NCBI RefSeq assembly: GCF_047126315.1
Contig: NZ_CP138953.1
Coordinates: forward strand, 1,426,001 to 1,490,000
DNA: 64,000 nt
DNA from: Shimia sp022448905
GTDB taxonomy: Bacteria; Pseudomonadota; Alphaproteobacteria; Rhodobacterales; Rhodobacteraceae
Reading direction: 5' to 3'
Below the pieces are notes generated by a model that was not told where the DNA came from, made no database searches, and was given only the letters and a program-made list of their open reading frames with translations. A program made the translations under genes and the position numbers. This document shows, one piece after another, positions 1 to 8,692 of this stretch (position 1 is the first letter of the stretch; every line of letters starts with the position of its first letter).

Positions 1-267
1 GGCGCGGCCGGGTTTGCCAAAGGTGGCGCGGATGTGACGCTGGCTCCGAGTGAAACGGGTACGCTGCTGAGCTATGAAGTGGACGCCAAGGTGGGTGGTA
101 AGCTGGCACAGCTGGGCAGCCGGTTGATTGACGGCTTTGCCAAAAAGATGGCGGATCAGTTTTTCACCAATTTGCAGACCTCGCTGGAAGGGCCAGCGGA
201 TGAGGGCGAAGAGGTGGCGGAAGAGGCCCCGAAAAAGGGTCTGCTGAAGCGGATGACTGGCGGCTAA
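1..267 (+). CDS. CoxG-family (SRPBCC) protein, C-terminal part
   Basis: The gene enters from the left edge; 88 codons are visible and end in TAA. The visible part has the strand (APSETGTLLSYEVDAKVGG) followed by the long C-terminal helix (LGSRLIDGFAKKMADQFF) usual for the CoxG / carbon-monoxide-dehydrogenase subunit G group of the SRPBCC lipid-binding fold, then a charged tail (EGEEVAEEAPKKG). CoxG proteins are membrane-associated factors found beside molybdenum CO-dehydrogenase-type enzymes, but no cox structural gene is visible here, so the role is open. The N-terminal half of the fold lies outside the window. Confidence 0.75.
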   Translation, partial: GAAGFAKGGADVTLAPSETGTLLSYEVDAKVGGKLAQLGSRLIDGFAKKMADQFFTNLQTSLEGPADEGEEVAEEAPKKGLLKRMTGG

Positions 268-431
268 GCCACGCAAGAAATCCTTTGCATGTAAAACAGA
301 TTGCTTCACCGGGCTTGTAGAGCCGTGCGGTGGTGCACATATCCCTCTGAAAATTTGTGCACTTGGCGCGGACCAGCCACCTGATAGGGTGGCGCGCTTA
401 CAAAGGTGCAGACCGGAAGAGGGAGCCGGCG

Positions 432-1355
432 GTGATTGTAGACATAAAAGACTTGCGCAAAACCTACAAAGGTGGGTTTGAGGCGCTCAAAGGCGTGACT
501 CTGGGCATCAAGGAGGGCGAAATTCTCGCGCTTCTGGGGCCGAATGGCGCGGGCAAAACCACATTGATTTCCACCATTTGCGGGATCACCAATCCGAGTG
601 CGGGCTCGGTGTCCGTGGGTGGGCACGACGTGGTCAAGGACTACCGCGCGGCGCGGTCGATGATTGGTCTGGTGCCGCAGGAGATCAACTTGGAGCCGTT
701 CAACAAGGTGATCGATGTGGTCACCTATTCGCGCGGTTTGTTTGGTAAAAAGGCCAACCCTGCCAAGATCGAAGAGATCCTCAAGCAGCTGTCGCTATGG
801 GACAAGAAAGACGCGCGGATCATGATGCTGTCCGGCGGTATGAAGCGGCGGGTGCTGATTGCCAAGGCGCTGAGCCATGAACCGCGGGTGCTGTTTCTGG
901 ATGAGCCGACGGCAGGTGTGGACGTGGAGTTGCGCAAGGACATGTGGGATGTGGTTGCCAAGCTCAAAGAGCAGGGCGTGACCATCATTCTGACCACGCA
1001 CTACATCGAAGAGGCCGAGGCGATTGCCGATCGTGTGGGCGTGATCAACGGTGGTGAGCTGCTGCTGGTGGAAGAGAAGGCGGCGCTGATGCAGCGTTTG
1101 GGGCAGAAGACCCTGCAAGTGGACCTGCAAGCGCCGGTGGAGAGCGTACCGGAGAGCCTCGCGAGCTATAATCTGGAGATTGCCGAGGGCGGCAATGCGC
1201 TGCGCTATCACTATGACACCAGCGGCGAGAGCACGGGCATCACCCGCCTGTTGGGCGAAATCAGTGCGGCTGGCTTGCAGCTCAAAGACATTCAGACGGA
1301 CCAGTCGAGCCTTGAGGACATCTTTGTCGGGCTGGTGAAGGAGGGCGCGGCATGA
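432..1355 (+). CDS. ABC transporter ATP-binding protein (ABC-2 type export)
   Basis: A 307-residue nucleotide-binding subunit. Walker A is GPNGAGKT at about residues 36-43, the signature is LSGGMKRR, Walker B is LFLDEPTAGVD and the H-loop is TTH. About 80 residues follow the core domain, as in DrrA/CcmA-type exporters. The reading frame is open from about 357, but the GTG at 432 is preferred: it is preceded by a purine-rich GAAGAGGGAG and places the first beta strand (IVDIKDLRKTY) correctly. The stop overlaps the permease start by four bases (ATGA), so the two are co-translated. The substrate cannot be told; this pairing is often called multidrug or polyol/lipid export without proof. Confidence 0.93.
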   Translation: MIVDIKDLRKTYKGGFEALKGVTLGIKEGEILALLGPNGAGKTTLISTICGITNPSAGSVSVGGHDVVKDYRAARSMIGLVPQEINLEPFNKVIDVVTYSRGLFGKKANPAKIEEILKQLSLWDKKDARIMMLSGGMKRRVLIAKALSHEPRVLFLDEPTAGVDVELRKDMWDVVAKLKEQGVTIILTTHYIEEAEAIADRVGVINGGELLLVEEKAALMQRLGQKTLQVDLQAPVESVPESLASYNLEIAEGGNALRYHYDTSGESTGITRLLGEISAAGLQLKDIQTDQSSLEDIFVGLVKEGAA

Positions 1356-2113
1356 ATTTCACGGCTGTATGGGCAATCTACTACTCCGAGATGGTGCGGT
1401 TCTTCCGCACAATTGCGCAGAGTTTCATTTCTCCTGTGATTTCCACGTCGCTGTATTTTGTGGTGTTTGGCGCCGCGATTGGCAGCCGGATCGATCAGGT
1501 TGAGGGCGTGAGTTACGGGGCGTTTATTGTGCCGGGGCTGATCATGCTGTCGGTGATGACGCAGGCGCTCTCAAACGCGTCTTTTGGCATCTATTTCCCG
1601 AAGTTCATTGGCACCATCTATGAACTCTTGAGCGCGCCGGTCAGTTTCTTTGAGATTGTACTGGGCTTTGTGGGGGCGGCGGCGACCAAAGCGCTGTTCA
1701 TTGGTGTGGTGATTTTGGCCACCGCGTCGATGTTTGTCGATGTGCCGGTCACACACCCCTGGGCGATGATCCTGTTTTTGGTGCTGACCTGTGTGAGCTT
1801 CTCGCTGTTTGGTTTTATCATCGGGGTCTGGGCGGGCAACTTTGAGCAGCTGCAGTTAATCCCGCTGTTGGTGGTGACGCCGCTGGTGTTCCTTGGCGGC
1901 TCGTTTTATTCGATCTCGATGCTGCCGCCGATCTGGCAGAAGATCACGCTGTTTAACCCTGTGGTGTATCTGATTTCCGGTTTCCGTTGGTCCTTCTTTG
2001 GCACGGCGGATGTGCCTGTGGGGCTGAGCCTGTTGGCGATCTTCGGCTTCACTGCCCTGTGCATGGGCATCATCTGGTGGATCTTCAAAACCGGTTGGCG
2101 CATTCGGGCCTGA
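1352..2113 (+). CDS. ABC-2 type permease
   Basis: A 253-residue membrane subunit that partners the ATPase immediately upstream; the start overlaps the ATPase stop. About six hydrophobic segments are visible (for example VISTSLYFVVFGAAIG, IVPGLIMLSVMTQAL, LIPLLVVTPLVFLGG). The ABC2_membrane pattern with the loop GGSFYSISMLPPIWQ before the last helices is typical of DrrB/NodJ-like exporters. It acts in the inner membrane. The pair forms a complete half-transporter operon; no accessory periplasmic protein is adjacent. Confidence 0.92.
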   Translation: MNFTAVWAIYYSEMVRFFRTIAQSFISPVISTSLYFVVFGAAIGSRIDQVEGVSYGAFIVPGLIMLSVMTQALSNASFGIYFPKFIGTIYELLSAPVSFFEIVLGFVGAAATKALFIGVVILATASMFVDVPVTHPWAMILFLVLTCVSFSLFGFIIGVWAGNFEQLQLIPLLVVTPLVFLGGSFYSISMLPPIWQKITLFNPVVYLISGFRWSFFGTADVPVGLSLLAIFGFTALCMGIIWWIFKTGWRIRA

Positions 2114-2226
2114 TTTGCAGAGTGACGCGAGGTGACTCGCGTCACATCAGGATTTTTGATCACAAACATCGCTTTCCTGAGGGGCTTACCTTGTGAAACG
2201 ACCATGCGCGTTCTACATGCCATGGG

Positions 2227-3024
2227 ATGAAACGCTTGAACCCTTTTGCCAAGAAAGCGCCAACAGTGGCGGTGGTGCGTCTGCAAGGCATGATTGCCGC
2301 GGGCGGTCGTGGACAATTGAACGATGCCACATTGGCGCCGTTGCTGGAAAAAGCCTTTGCCAAGGGCAAGCCTGCGGCGGTGGCGCTTGAAATCAATTCG
2401 CCCGGTGGCAGCCCGGTGCAAAGCGCGCTGATCGGCAGCCGCATCCGGCGGCTTTCCGAGGAAAAAGAGGTTCCTGTCATTGCCTTTGTTGAGGATGTGG
2501 CCGCATCCGGAGGCTATTGGCTCGCGGCGGCGGCGGATGAGATTTACGCGGACGAAAGCTCGGTTGTTGGCTCCATTGGCGTGATTTCAGCGGGCTTCGG
2601 CGCGAATGTGTTCCTGTCGCGTCAGGGATTTGAACGGCGGGTTTACACAGCTGGAAAAAGCAAATCGATGCTCGATCCATTTCAGCCGGAAAAGGCCGAA
2701 GATGTGGCCCGGCTGAAGCGGATGCTGGAGCAAATTCACCAGAATTTCATCGCCCATGTGCAATCACGGCGGGGCAAAAAACTTGCGGACAATGATGACC
2801 TGTTCACCGGAGAAATCTGGATCGGGTCGCAGGCCAAAGAGGTTGGTCTGATCGACGAAATTGGACATTTGGTGCCGGTTTTGAAGGCGCGCTTTGGGGA
2901 CAAAGTGAAGCTGCGCCGTTATGGCATCAAACGGTCCATGTGGCAGCGTTTTGGGGCTTCACTCGCCCAGGATGCGGTTGCGGGCATTGAAGAACGGGCG
3001 CAGTTCGCGCGGTTTGGGCTCTGA
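2227..3024 (+). CDS. S49 family serine peptidase (short SppA/SohB type)
   Basis: A 265-residue signal-peptide-peptidase-like enzyme. The S49 fold is seen in VAVVRLQGMI, the oxyanion-region loop EINSPGGSP, and the nucleophile Ser116 in VGSIGV. Lys146, in GKSKSMLDPF, fits the general-base position of the Ser/Lys dyad of short SppA proteins. Unlike E. coli SppA it has one catalytic domain and no obvious N-terminal membrane anchor. The ATG at 2227 has no clear Shine-Dalgarno sequence, but it is the first start in frame. It heads a run with the zinc-ribbon gene at 3026 and the antiporter at 3197. The in vivo substrate is unknown. Confidence 0.9.
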   Translation: MKRLNPFAKKAPTVAVVRLQGMIAAGGRGQLNDATLAPLLEKAFAKGKPAAVALEINSPGGSPVQSALIGSRIRRLSEEKEVPVIAFVEDVAASGGYWLAAAADEIYADESSVVGSIGVISAGFGANVFLSRQGFERRVYTAGKSKSMLDPFQPEKAEDVARLKRMLEQIHQNFIAHVQSRRGKKLADNDDLFTGEIWIGSQAKEVGLIDEIGHLVPVLKARFGDKVKLRRYGIKRSMWQRFGASLAQDAVAGIEERAQFARFGL

Positions 3025-3025
3025 C

Positions 3026-3193
3026 GTGCTGGTAAAGATTGTCTCTCTGTTTCTGGTCGGCATGGCGGTGCTCGCGATGTTTGGCAAACTCCGGTTTCCG
3101 GGCCAGAAGCAGTTGCAATCAAAGAAATGCCCCAAGTGCGGGCGGTACAAAATTGGCAAGGGGCCATGCCCCTGCGGCAAGGACATGGGGTAG
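3026..3193 (+). CDS. Small membrane-anchored zinc-ribbon protein
   Basis: A 55-residue protein with a GTG start one base after the upstream peptidase stop, so probably translationally coupled. An N-terminal hydrophobic helix (LVKIVSLFLVGMAVLAMFG) is followed by a basic linker and a short treble-clef-like Cys motif, CPKCGRYKIGKGPCPCG: CPxC and CPC separated by ten residues, four cysteines suited to bind one zinc. Ends with TAG two bases before the antiporter start region. I do not know a function. The context (S49 peptidase upstream, antiporter downstream) suggests a membrane-surface role. Confidence 0.75.
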   Translation: MLVKIVSLFLVGMAVLAMFGKLRFPGQKQLQSKKCPKCGRYKIGKGPCPCGKDMG

Positions 3194-3196
3194 AGC

Positions 3197-4147
3197 ATGG
3201 AATGGTTGCTGGTATCGCTGGGTTTGGTGATCCTGCTATTGGCTGGGGACGCGCTGGTACGTGGCGCGGTGAACCTGTCGCTGCGGATCGGGATTCCGGC
3301 GTTGATCGTCTCGCTGACGATTGTGGCCTTTGGCACCTCTGCCCCTGAACTGTTGATCTCTATCCAGGCCGCGTTGAAAAACGCGCCGGGCATTGCGATT
3401 GGTAACGTTGTTGGCTCCAATATTGCCAACATCCTGTTGGTGCTGGGTGTTCCGGCCATTTTGGCGCCGATCCACACCAGCCACTGCAATTCCAGACGCA
3501 ACTTTGTGATGATGATTGCCGCTTCGGTGCTGTTCATCGCCTTGGCTGCGGATGGTTTCTTCCGCTTTGGCAATGGTTTGGTTTTGCTGGGCGCGCTGGC
3601 GTTGGTGCTGGGCAGCGCATTCTATCAGGCGCGGTGCCACAAGAAGGCCGAAGCCGCCATGGAAATGGACGAGGAAGAGGTCGAAGGCGCGGACCCGGAC
3701 ATGCCGTGGTGGCGCATCATTGTCTTCCTTATTCTGGGTCTTGTGGGGCTGCCGCTCGGCGCGGACTTGATGGTGGACAACGCCGAGATCATTGCGCGGC
3801 GGTATGGCGTGAGCGACACGGTGATCGGCTTGACGCTGATCGCGCTGGGCACCTCTTTGCCAGAGCTGGCGACCACCGTGATGGCCGCACTGCGCCGTCA
3901 GGCGGATGTGGCGCTGGGCAACGTGATTGGCTCTAACATGTTCAACCTGTTGGCCATTATCGGTATCACCTCGATCATTCACCCGATCCGCGTGGACCCG
4001 GACTTCTTCGAGTTTGATTTCTGGGTGATGCTGGGCGCGTCCCTGATCCTGATCCCATTTGTTTTCCTAAAAAGAGACATCACACGCATCTGGGGTGTCA
4101 TTCTCACCGTACTCTATCTAGCTTACATCTTGATAACCCTGACCTAA
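3197..4147 (+). CDS. Calcium/sodium antiporter (CaxA/YrbG family)
   Basis: A 316-residue inner-membrane cation/Ca2+ exchanger. The two inverted alpha repeats that define the NCX superfamily are plain: VAFGTSAPELLIS with GNVVGSNIANI in the first half and IALGTSLPELATT with GNVIGSNMFNL in the second. The acidic residues in both GTS-PE motifs are the usual cation ligands. Ten hydrophobic segments and an acidic cytoplasmic loop (MEMDEEEVEGADPD) between halves fit the family. Starts three bases after the zinc-ribbon stop; the SDR gene follows 17 bases later, so all four genes may share a transcript. Confidence 0.94.
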   Translation: MEWLLVSLGLVILLLAGDALVRGAVNLSLRIGIPALIVSLTIVAFGTSAPELLISIQAALKNAPGIAIGNVVGSNIANILLVLGVPAILAPIHTSHCNSRRNFVMMIAASVLFIALAADGFFRFGNGLVLLGALALVLGSAFYQARCHKKAEAAMEMDEEEVEGADPDMPWWRIIVFLILGLVGLPLGADLMVDNAEIIARRYGVSDTVIGLTLIALGTSLPELATTVMAALRRQADVALGNVIGSNMFNLLAIIGITSIIHPIRVDPDFFEFDFWVMLGASLILIPFVFLKRDITRIWGVILTVLYLAYILITLT

Positions 4148-4164
4148 TTTAAGCGGAGACTGAT

Positions 4165-4917
4165 ATGGCGCGGGCATTGGTAACTGGCGCCGGACAGCGG
4201 CTTGGACAAGCGATGGCTGTGGCATTGGCGCAGCGCGGTTATGACGTGGCGGTGCATTATGCGACCTCTGTTGAAGGGGCTGCGGAGACGGTGGCGGCGA
4301 TTGAGGCCTGCGGACAGACGAGTGTTGCGGTGCAGGCAGACCTTCTGGATGAGACGCAAACCAAGGCGCTGTTTACCGAGAGTGTTGCGGCTCTGGGTGG
4401 GCCGATCACCTGCCTTATCAACAATGCATCAATATTTGAGGATGACTCTGTGCAGTCCTCAACCAGAGAGGGTTGGGACCGCCATATGGAGAGCAACCTG
4501 CGGGCGCCCTACGTTTTGACGCAGCTGATGGCGGCGCAGGGCCTCGCGGCGGCGAAAGATGCACAGGGCGAGCCGGTGGCGGCAGGGCTGGTGGTGAACA
4601 TGCTGGATCAGCGTATCCGCAACCTGACGCCGGAGTTTTCGACTTACACTTTGGCGAAGATGGGGCTTTGGGCGCTGACCCAGACAGCCGCGCAGGGATT
4701 GGCGCCGCATATCCGCGTGAATGGCATCGCGCCGGGGCCAACGTTGCAAGGGGCGCATCAGGACGCTGCGGATTTTGGGGCTGAGCGGGCTGGCACAGTG
4801 CTTGGTCGGGGCGTTGGCGTGGACGATATTACCGCGGCTTTGGGCTATTTGCTGGATGCCAAAGCTGTGACTGGGCAGGCAATTTGCGTGGATGGTGGCC
4901 AGCATTTGCGTTGGTGA
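4165..4917 (+). CDS. SDR family oxidoreductase, pteridine-reductase-like
   Basis: A 250-residue short-chain dehydrogenase. The nucleotide-binding glycine motif is TGAGQRLG, in which the Arg replaces the usual SxG pattern as in FolM/PTR1-type NADPH-dependent pteridine reductases. NNAS and the catalytic YTLAK (Tyr-x3-Lys) are present, and NMLDQR near the middle is also reminiscent of FolM. A role in reducing dihydropterins (dihydromonapterin/dihydrofolate) is an inference from that motif, not a proof. An RBS-like AAGCGGAG lies just upstream of the ATG. Confidence 0.85.
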   Translation: MARALVTGAGQRLGQAMAVALAQRGYDVAVHYATSVEGAAETVAAIEACGQTSVAVQADLLDETQTKALFTESVAALGGPITCLINNASIFEDDSVQSSTREGWDRHMESNLRAPYVLTQLMAAQGLAAAKDAQGEPVAAGLVVNMLDQRIRNLTPEFSTYTLAKMGLWALTQTAAQGLAPHIRVNGIAPGPTLQGAHQDAADFGAERAGTVLGRGVGVDDITAALGYLLDAKAVTGQAICVDGGQHLRW

Positions 4918-5279
4918 CGGGCTGAAACAGGCTTCGCCGCAGAGTTGGTTGATTGCGATAACAACGTCGGCGTTTTGCGGCGAAAAGCGCATATCAGAGA
5001 TAAGTTTTGCACCGGTCACAGTTCCGTTACATAAATTTTACTTTTTCTTAATGATTTCAATAATTTGAGATGTGTTTAAAAAACTTTCGTTTGAAATCAA
5101 TGGCTTATTTTTATGCCTAATTTTTAGGCAATGCGCCGAAAGCAGCCAAAAAACAAGGGAAATCCGCGTGAGGGCAAAAGATATCTTCAGACTTATCCAC
5201 AGTTTCCGTGGATTTGTTTACTCTTGCGTCAAGGGCGTCAAGATTGCAGCCCGACCAAAAGAATCATATTTGAAAACAC
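4918..5279. other. AT-rich intergenic region before uvrC
   Basis: No convincing gene. The 72-codon reading frame at 5072-5290 has no start context and unlike codon use. The stretch is much more AT-rich than its flanks. It holds a perfect inverted repeat at 5114-5130 (TGCCTAA-TTT-TTAGGCA), which may be an operator or a weak hairpin in the uvrC promoter region. No SOS-box-like CTGT-n8-ACAG was recognised. Confidence 0.5.
5114..5130. promoter_or_regulatory. Perfect 7-bp inverted repeat upstream of uvrC
   Basis: TGCCTAA and TTAGGCA are separated by TTT. It lies about 150 bases upstream of the uvrC start in AT-rich DNA. It could be a dimeric regulator site; the three-base loop makes it a poor RNA hairpin and no T-run follows. 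Confidence 0.35.
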
Positions 5280-7154
5280 ATGACCTCTGACAGCGTTGAA
5301 AGTCCTGACGGCCCGACGGGACACGAATGTATACAAAACTACCTTAAAACACTGGACGGATCGCCCGGTGTTTATCGCATGCTCGATGCGCAGGCGCGGG
5401 TGTTGTATGTCGGCAAGGCGCGGAACCTGCGCGCACGGGTGTCAAACTATGCGAGACCCGCAGGCCATTCAGGCCGGATTGCGCGGATGATCTCCGAAAC
5501 CAGCTCAATGATGTTTCTGACCACCAAGACGGAAACCGAGGCGCTGCTTTTGGAGCAGAACCTGATCAAGCAGTTGAAGCCGAAGTACAATGTGCTGCTG
5601 CGCGACGACAAAAGTTTCCCGCATATTTTTATTTCGTCGGAACACGACTTCCCTCGTATCGAAAAGCATCGGGGCGCCAAAACGCGCAAAGGTAAATACT
5701 ATGGGCCATTTGCAAGTGCCGGCGCGGTCAATCGCACGTTGAACACTTTGCAGAAGGTCTTTCTGCTGCGCAGTTGCACAGACAAGGAGGTGGAAGCTGG
5801 AGATCGGCCTTGTCTGAACTATCATCTCAAGCGTTGTGCTGGGCCGTGTGGTGGCAAAATCAGCAAAGAGGACTATGCCAAGCTTGTTGCGGCGGCGGAT
5901 GATTTTCTGCGCGGGCGTTCCACCAAAGTTCAGGCGGATCTGGCGGCGGAAATGCAGGTGGCGTCCGACAATCTGGAGTTTGAGAAGGCGGCGGCTTTGC
6001 GAGATCGTATCCGGGCGTTGACCCAGGTCCAGAGCGCCCAAGGCATCAATCCGCAGGGCGTGAAAGAAGCTGATGTGATTGCGTTGCATATGGACAGCGG
6101 GCAGGCATGTGTTCAGGTGTTTTTTATTCGGGCGAACCAGAACTGGGGCAACCGTGATTACTATCCGCGGGTTGGGCCAGATGTGAGCAAGGCAGAGGTG
6201 ATGCAGGCCTTTGTTGGCCAGTTCTATGACAGCAAGGATCCCCCGCGGCAGATCATCTTGTCCGATGATATCGAAGACAGCGCGCTTTTGGCGGATGCCT
6301 TGAGTGACAAGCTTGGCCGCAAGGTTGAGATACTCGTGCCACAGCGAGGCGAGAAGGCGGAACTTGTCAGCGGGGCGCTGCGCAATGCGCGGGAGAGCCT
6401 GGGGCGCAAGATGAGCGAAACCGCGACCCAAGCGAAGCTGTTACGCGGTGTGGCAGAGGCGTTTGATCTGAGTGGGCCACCGCAACGGATTGAGGTCTAC
6501 GACAACAGCCACTTACAGGGCACCAATGCAGTGGGTGGCATGATTGTCGCGGGTCCGGACGGCTTTATGAAAAACAGCTATCGCAAGTTCAACATCAAAG
6601 GCGATGACATCACGCCCGGCGATGATTTTGGCATGATGAAAGAGGTGCTGCACCGACGGTTCTCGCGGCTTCAGAAGGAAGACCCTGATCGGGACAAAGG
6701 CATGTGGCCGGACCTGCTGTTGATCGATGGGGGCGCCGGGCAGGTCAGCGCCGTGCATGAGATCATGGTCGAACACGGCGTGGCGGATATTCCGATGGTG
6801 GGCGTGGCCAAAGGGGTGGACCGAGACCACGGCAAGGAAGAATTCCACCGCGTGGGCAAAAGCGTGATGGCGCTGCGCCGGAATGATCCGGTGTTGTATT
6901 TCATCCAGCGCCTGCGCGACGAGGCGCACAGGTTTGCGATTGGCACACACCGTGCGAAACGCGCCAAAGCAGTGGGCGCAACGCCGCTGGATGACGTGCC
7001 GGGCGTGGGCGCGACGCGGAAACGAGCGCTATTGGCGCATTTTGGCAGCGCGAAAGCCGTAAGCCGTGCCAATTTGGCGGATTTGAAGGCCGTGGATGGC
7101 GTCTCTGATAAACTGGCGGAGACAATCTACAACTTTTTCCACGATGGAAGTTAA
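5280..7154 (+). CDS. uvrC: Excinuclease ABC subunit C
   Basis: A 624-residue UvrC, the dual-incision nuclease of nucleotide excision repair that works with UvrA and UvrB. Domain order: GIY-YIG nuclease near residues 25-105 (SPGVYRM, VLYVGKARNLRARV), the cysteine-containing region, UVR/UvrB-interaction helix about 200-235, UvrC RNase H-like endonuclease domain about 255-540 (EVYDNSHLQGTNAVGG, LLLIDGGAGQVSA), and tandem helix-hairpin-helix motifs at the C terminus (LDDVPGVGATRKRALL). The length is normal. The ATG at 5280 gives a short N-terminal extension before the GIY-YIG domain. It appears monocistronic, ending at the hairpin 7245-7289. Confidence 0.98.
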   Translation: MTSDSVESPDGPTGHECIQNYLKTLDGSPGVYRMLDAQARVLYVGKARNLRARVSNYARPAGHSGRIARMISETSSMMFLTTKTETEALLLEQNLIKQLKPKYNVLLRDDKSFPHIFISSEHDFPRIEKHRGAKTRKGKYYGPFASAGAVNRTLNTLQKVFLLRSCTDKEVEAGDRPCLNYHLKRCAGPCGGKISKEDYAKLVAAADDFLRGRSTKVQADLAAEMQVASDNLEFEKAAALRDRIRALTQVQSAQGINPQGVKEADVIALHMDSGQACVQVFFIRANQNWGNRDYYPRVGPDVSKAEVMQAFVGQFYDSKDPPRQIILSDDIEDSALLADALSDKLGRKVEILVPQRGEKAELVSGALRNARESLGRKMSETATQAKLLRGVAEAFDLSGPPQRIEVYDNSHLQGTNAVGGMIVAGPDGFMKNSYRKFNIKGDDITPGDDFGMMKEVLHRRFSRLQKEDPDRDKGMWPDLLLIDGGAGQVSAVHEIMVEHGVADIPMVGVAKGVDRDHGKEEFHRVGKSVMALRRNDPVLYFIQRLRDEAHRFAIGTHRAKRAKAVGATPLDDVPGVGATRKRALLAHFGSAKAVSRANLADLKAVDGVSDKLAETIYNFFHDGS

Positions 7155-7244
7155 ACCCTGCGCGCGGTGGGTGTTGCCTAAAGCGTCCGACATTTGGTCT
7201 GAAGCAGAAAAAAGGTCGGGCGCGGCGGAACCCCTCAGTGTCGT

Positions 7245-7289
7245 GGGCGTCCTGCCAAAAATGAGGATCAGGATTTTGGCAAGACGCCC
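7245..7289. terminator. Long inverted repeat between convergent genes, probable bidirectional terminator
   Basis: GGGCGTCCTGCCAAAA (7245-7260) pairs with TTTTGGCAAGACGCCC (7274-7289) over 16 positions with one mismatch and a 13-base loop. It sits between uvrC (+) and the small minus-strand gene whose TAG stop begins at 7291. It lacks an external T-run, so strong rho-independent termination is not certain. Confidence 0.55.
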
Positions 7290-7618
7290 TAGGCAGGCAC
7301 CTTGCCGCGTAGCACAAGGTTTTCGACAATCTGCTCGACAAACCCAACCATGCCATCTGGGCCGGAAGAGCGGTCCTTGAGGTGGATCGACAGGTCGGGG
7401 CGGCGGGTGGCGATCAGACCAATCAAGTCCCCGCGCGTGTCGTCATCCATGCTGGCGCCCATGATGACGCAGCAAATGCGCGGTTCGGTGTCCAACTGGC
7501 GTATGACTTCGCCGTGGTCATGGGCGCCAAGCCATTGAATGGGCAGGTGGTCCAATTGGCGCGGCACGGCGCCAATCACATTGGGCAGTTTTCCAACAAG
7601 CAATACAACAGGTTGCAT
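7289..7618 (-). CDS. Conserved hypothetical protein, 109 aa
   Basis: A 109-residue product with no recognised function. It begins PVVLLVGKLPNVIGAVPRQ and shows alternating hydrophobic strands and helices (CCVIMGASMDDDTRG, LIGLIATRRPDLSIHLKD), compatible with a flavodoxin- or receiver-like alpha/beta fold; the canonical phospho-acceptor layout of response regulators is not evident. The ATG at 7618 is chosen because AGGAG lies eight bases upstream; the longer open frame reaching 8218 is antisense to pgsA. Divergent from pgsA, convergent with uvrC. Confidence 0.65.
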   Translation of the reverse strand: MQPVVLLVGKLPNVIGAVPRQLDHLPIQWLGAHDHGEVIRQLDTEPRICCVIMGASMDDDTRGDLIGLIATRRPDLSIHLKDRSSGPDGMVGFVEQIVENLVLRGKVPA

Positions 7619-7771
7619 AAGGGCATCTCCTCTCTGACGGTCTGCGCCCGAGGGTTTTGCCTGTGTTGCCTTATGCCAGTGTAGCACAGATTTGTGGGCT
7701 CTGGGCCATGGTGGCGGCACCGCGTCACAAACGCGCTTCCCCTGAGAGGGGAGACAGGCTAAGTCAGGGGC

Positions 7772-8431
7772 ATGACCTGGACCATTCCCAACATCCTTTC
7801 TGTGATGCGCCTGTTTGCAGCCCCGATGGTTGCTGTGATGTTTCTTTATTTTGAAAGGCCTTACGCGGATTGGTTTGCGCTGATGCTGTTTTTGGTCGCG
7901 GCCGTGACCGATTGGTTTGACGGCTATCTGGCGCGGTTGTGGAAGCAGGAAACCAAGCTGGGCGCGATGATGGACCCGATTGCCGATAAGGCGATGGTGG
8001 TGATCGCGTTGATGGTCATCGTAGGCTATAGCTCCATGTCGCCCTGGCTGGTGCTGCCGGCGACCGTGATCCTGTTCCGCGAAGTGTTTGTGTCGGGCCT
8101 GCGGGAGTTCCTTGGCGATACCGCCGGAACGCTGAAAGTGACCAAGCTGGCGAAATGGAAAACGGCGACGCAAATGGTTGCGATTGCGTTCCTTTTTGGC
8201 CAGGGGGTGTTTGAGCATTACCTCGGCATGTCGGCTTGGGGCATGGACCAGGCGTTGGTCGATCAGGTGATGCTGGGCGAGGTGGAAGACCTACAGGGGC
8301 TGCGTTGGAAACACACCGGGATGGTGTGGAGCGGCTGGGTAGGACTTTTGTTGCTGTGGATTGCCGGCGCGCTGACCGCTATCACTGGGGTGGACTACTT
8401 CAACAAGGCGAAGCCGCATCTAAAGGATTGA
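7772..8431 (+). CDS. pgsA: CDP-diacylglycerol--glycerol-3-phosphate 3-phosphatidyltransferase
   Basis: A 219-residue integral membrane enzyme that makes phosphatidylglycerol phosphate, the first committed step to PG and cardiolipin. The CDP-alcohol phosphotransferase signature DG-x2-AR-x8-G-x3-D-x3-D is complete (DGYLAR ... GAMMDPIAD). N-terminal WTIPNILSVMRL is typical of PgsA. A longish segment after about residue 145 (ALVDQVMLGEVEDLQG) is also seen in alphaproteobacterial PgsA. The ATG at 7772 follows AGTCAGGGGC. moaD follows five bases after the stop, so pgsA-moaD-moaE form an operon. Confidence 0.95.
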   Translation: MTWTIPNILSVMRLFAAPMVAVMFLYFERPYADWFALMLFLVAAVTDWFDGYLARLWKQETKLGAMMDPIADKAMVVIALMVIVGYSSMSPWLVLPATVILFREVFVSGLREFLGDTAGTLKVTKLAKWKTATQMVAIAFLFGQGVFEHYLGMSAWGMDQALVDQVMLGEVEDLQGLRWKHTGMVWSGWVGLLLLWIAGALTAITGVDYFNKAKPHLKD

Positions 8432-8436
8432 TCGCA

Positions 8437-8682
8437 ATGGATGTTCTCTATTTTGCTTGGGTGCGGGAGCGCATTGGCATCCCGAAAGAAAAGGTGGAGA
8501 CCAACGCCACAACCGTGATGCAGTTGGTGGAAGAGCTGAAAACCCGCGAAGAGCGGTATGAGGTGGCCTTTTCGGATTTGAGCGCCTTGCGTGTGGCGGT
8601 GGATCAAGAATTGACCGACTTTGATGCGAGCCTTGAAGGCGTGCGTGAAGTGGCGTTTTTCCCACCAATGACAGGTGGTTAA
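8437..8682 (+). CDS. moaD: Molybdopterin synthase small subunit MoaD
   Basis: An 81-residue ubiquitin-fold sulfur carrier ending in the essential Gly-Gly (PPMTGG), whose C terminus is thiocarboxylated to deliver sulfur for molybdopterin formation. It begins MDVLYFAWVRERIGI as in alphaproteobacterial MoaD. The ATG at 8437 lies five bases after pgsA; moaE follows ten bases downstream. Works in the cytoplasm as a heterotetramer with MoaE. Confidence 0.95.
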   Translation: MDVLYFAWVRERIGIPKEKVETNATTVMQLVEELKTREERYEVAFSDLSALRVAVDQELTDFDASLEGVREVAFFPPMTGG

Positions 8683-8692
8683 GAGGTTTTCC

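Noticed and set aside
5072..5290. 72-codon frame before uvrC
   Set aside because: No RBS or family; overlaps the uvrC start and AT-rich promoter DNA.
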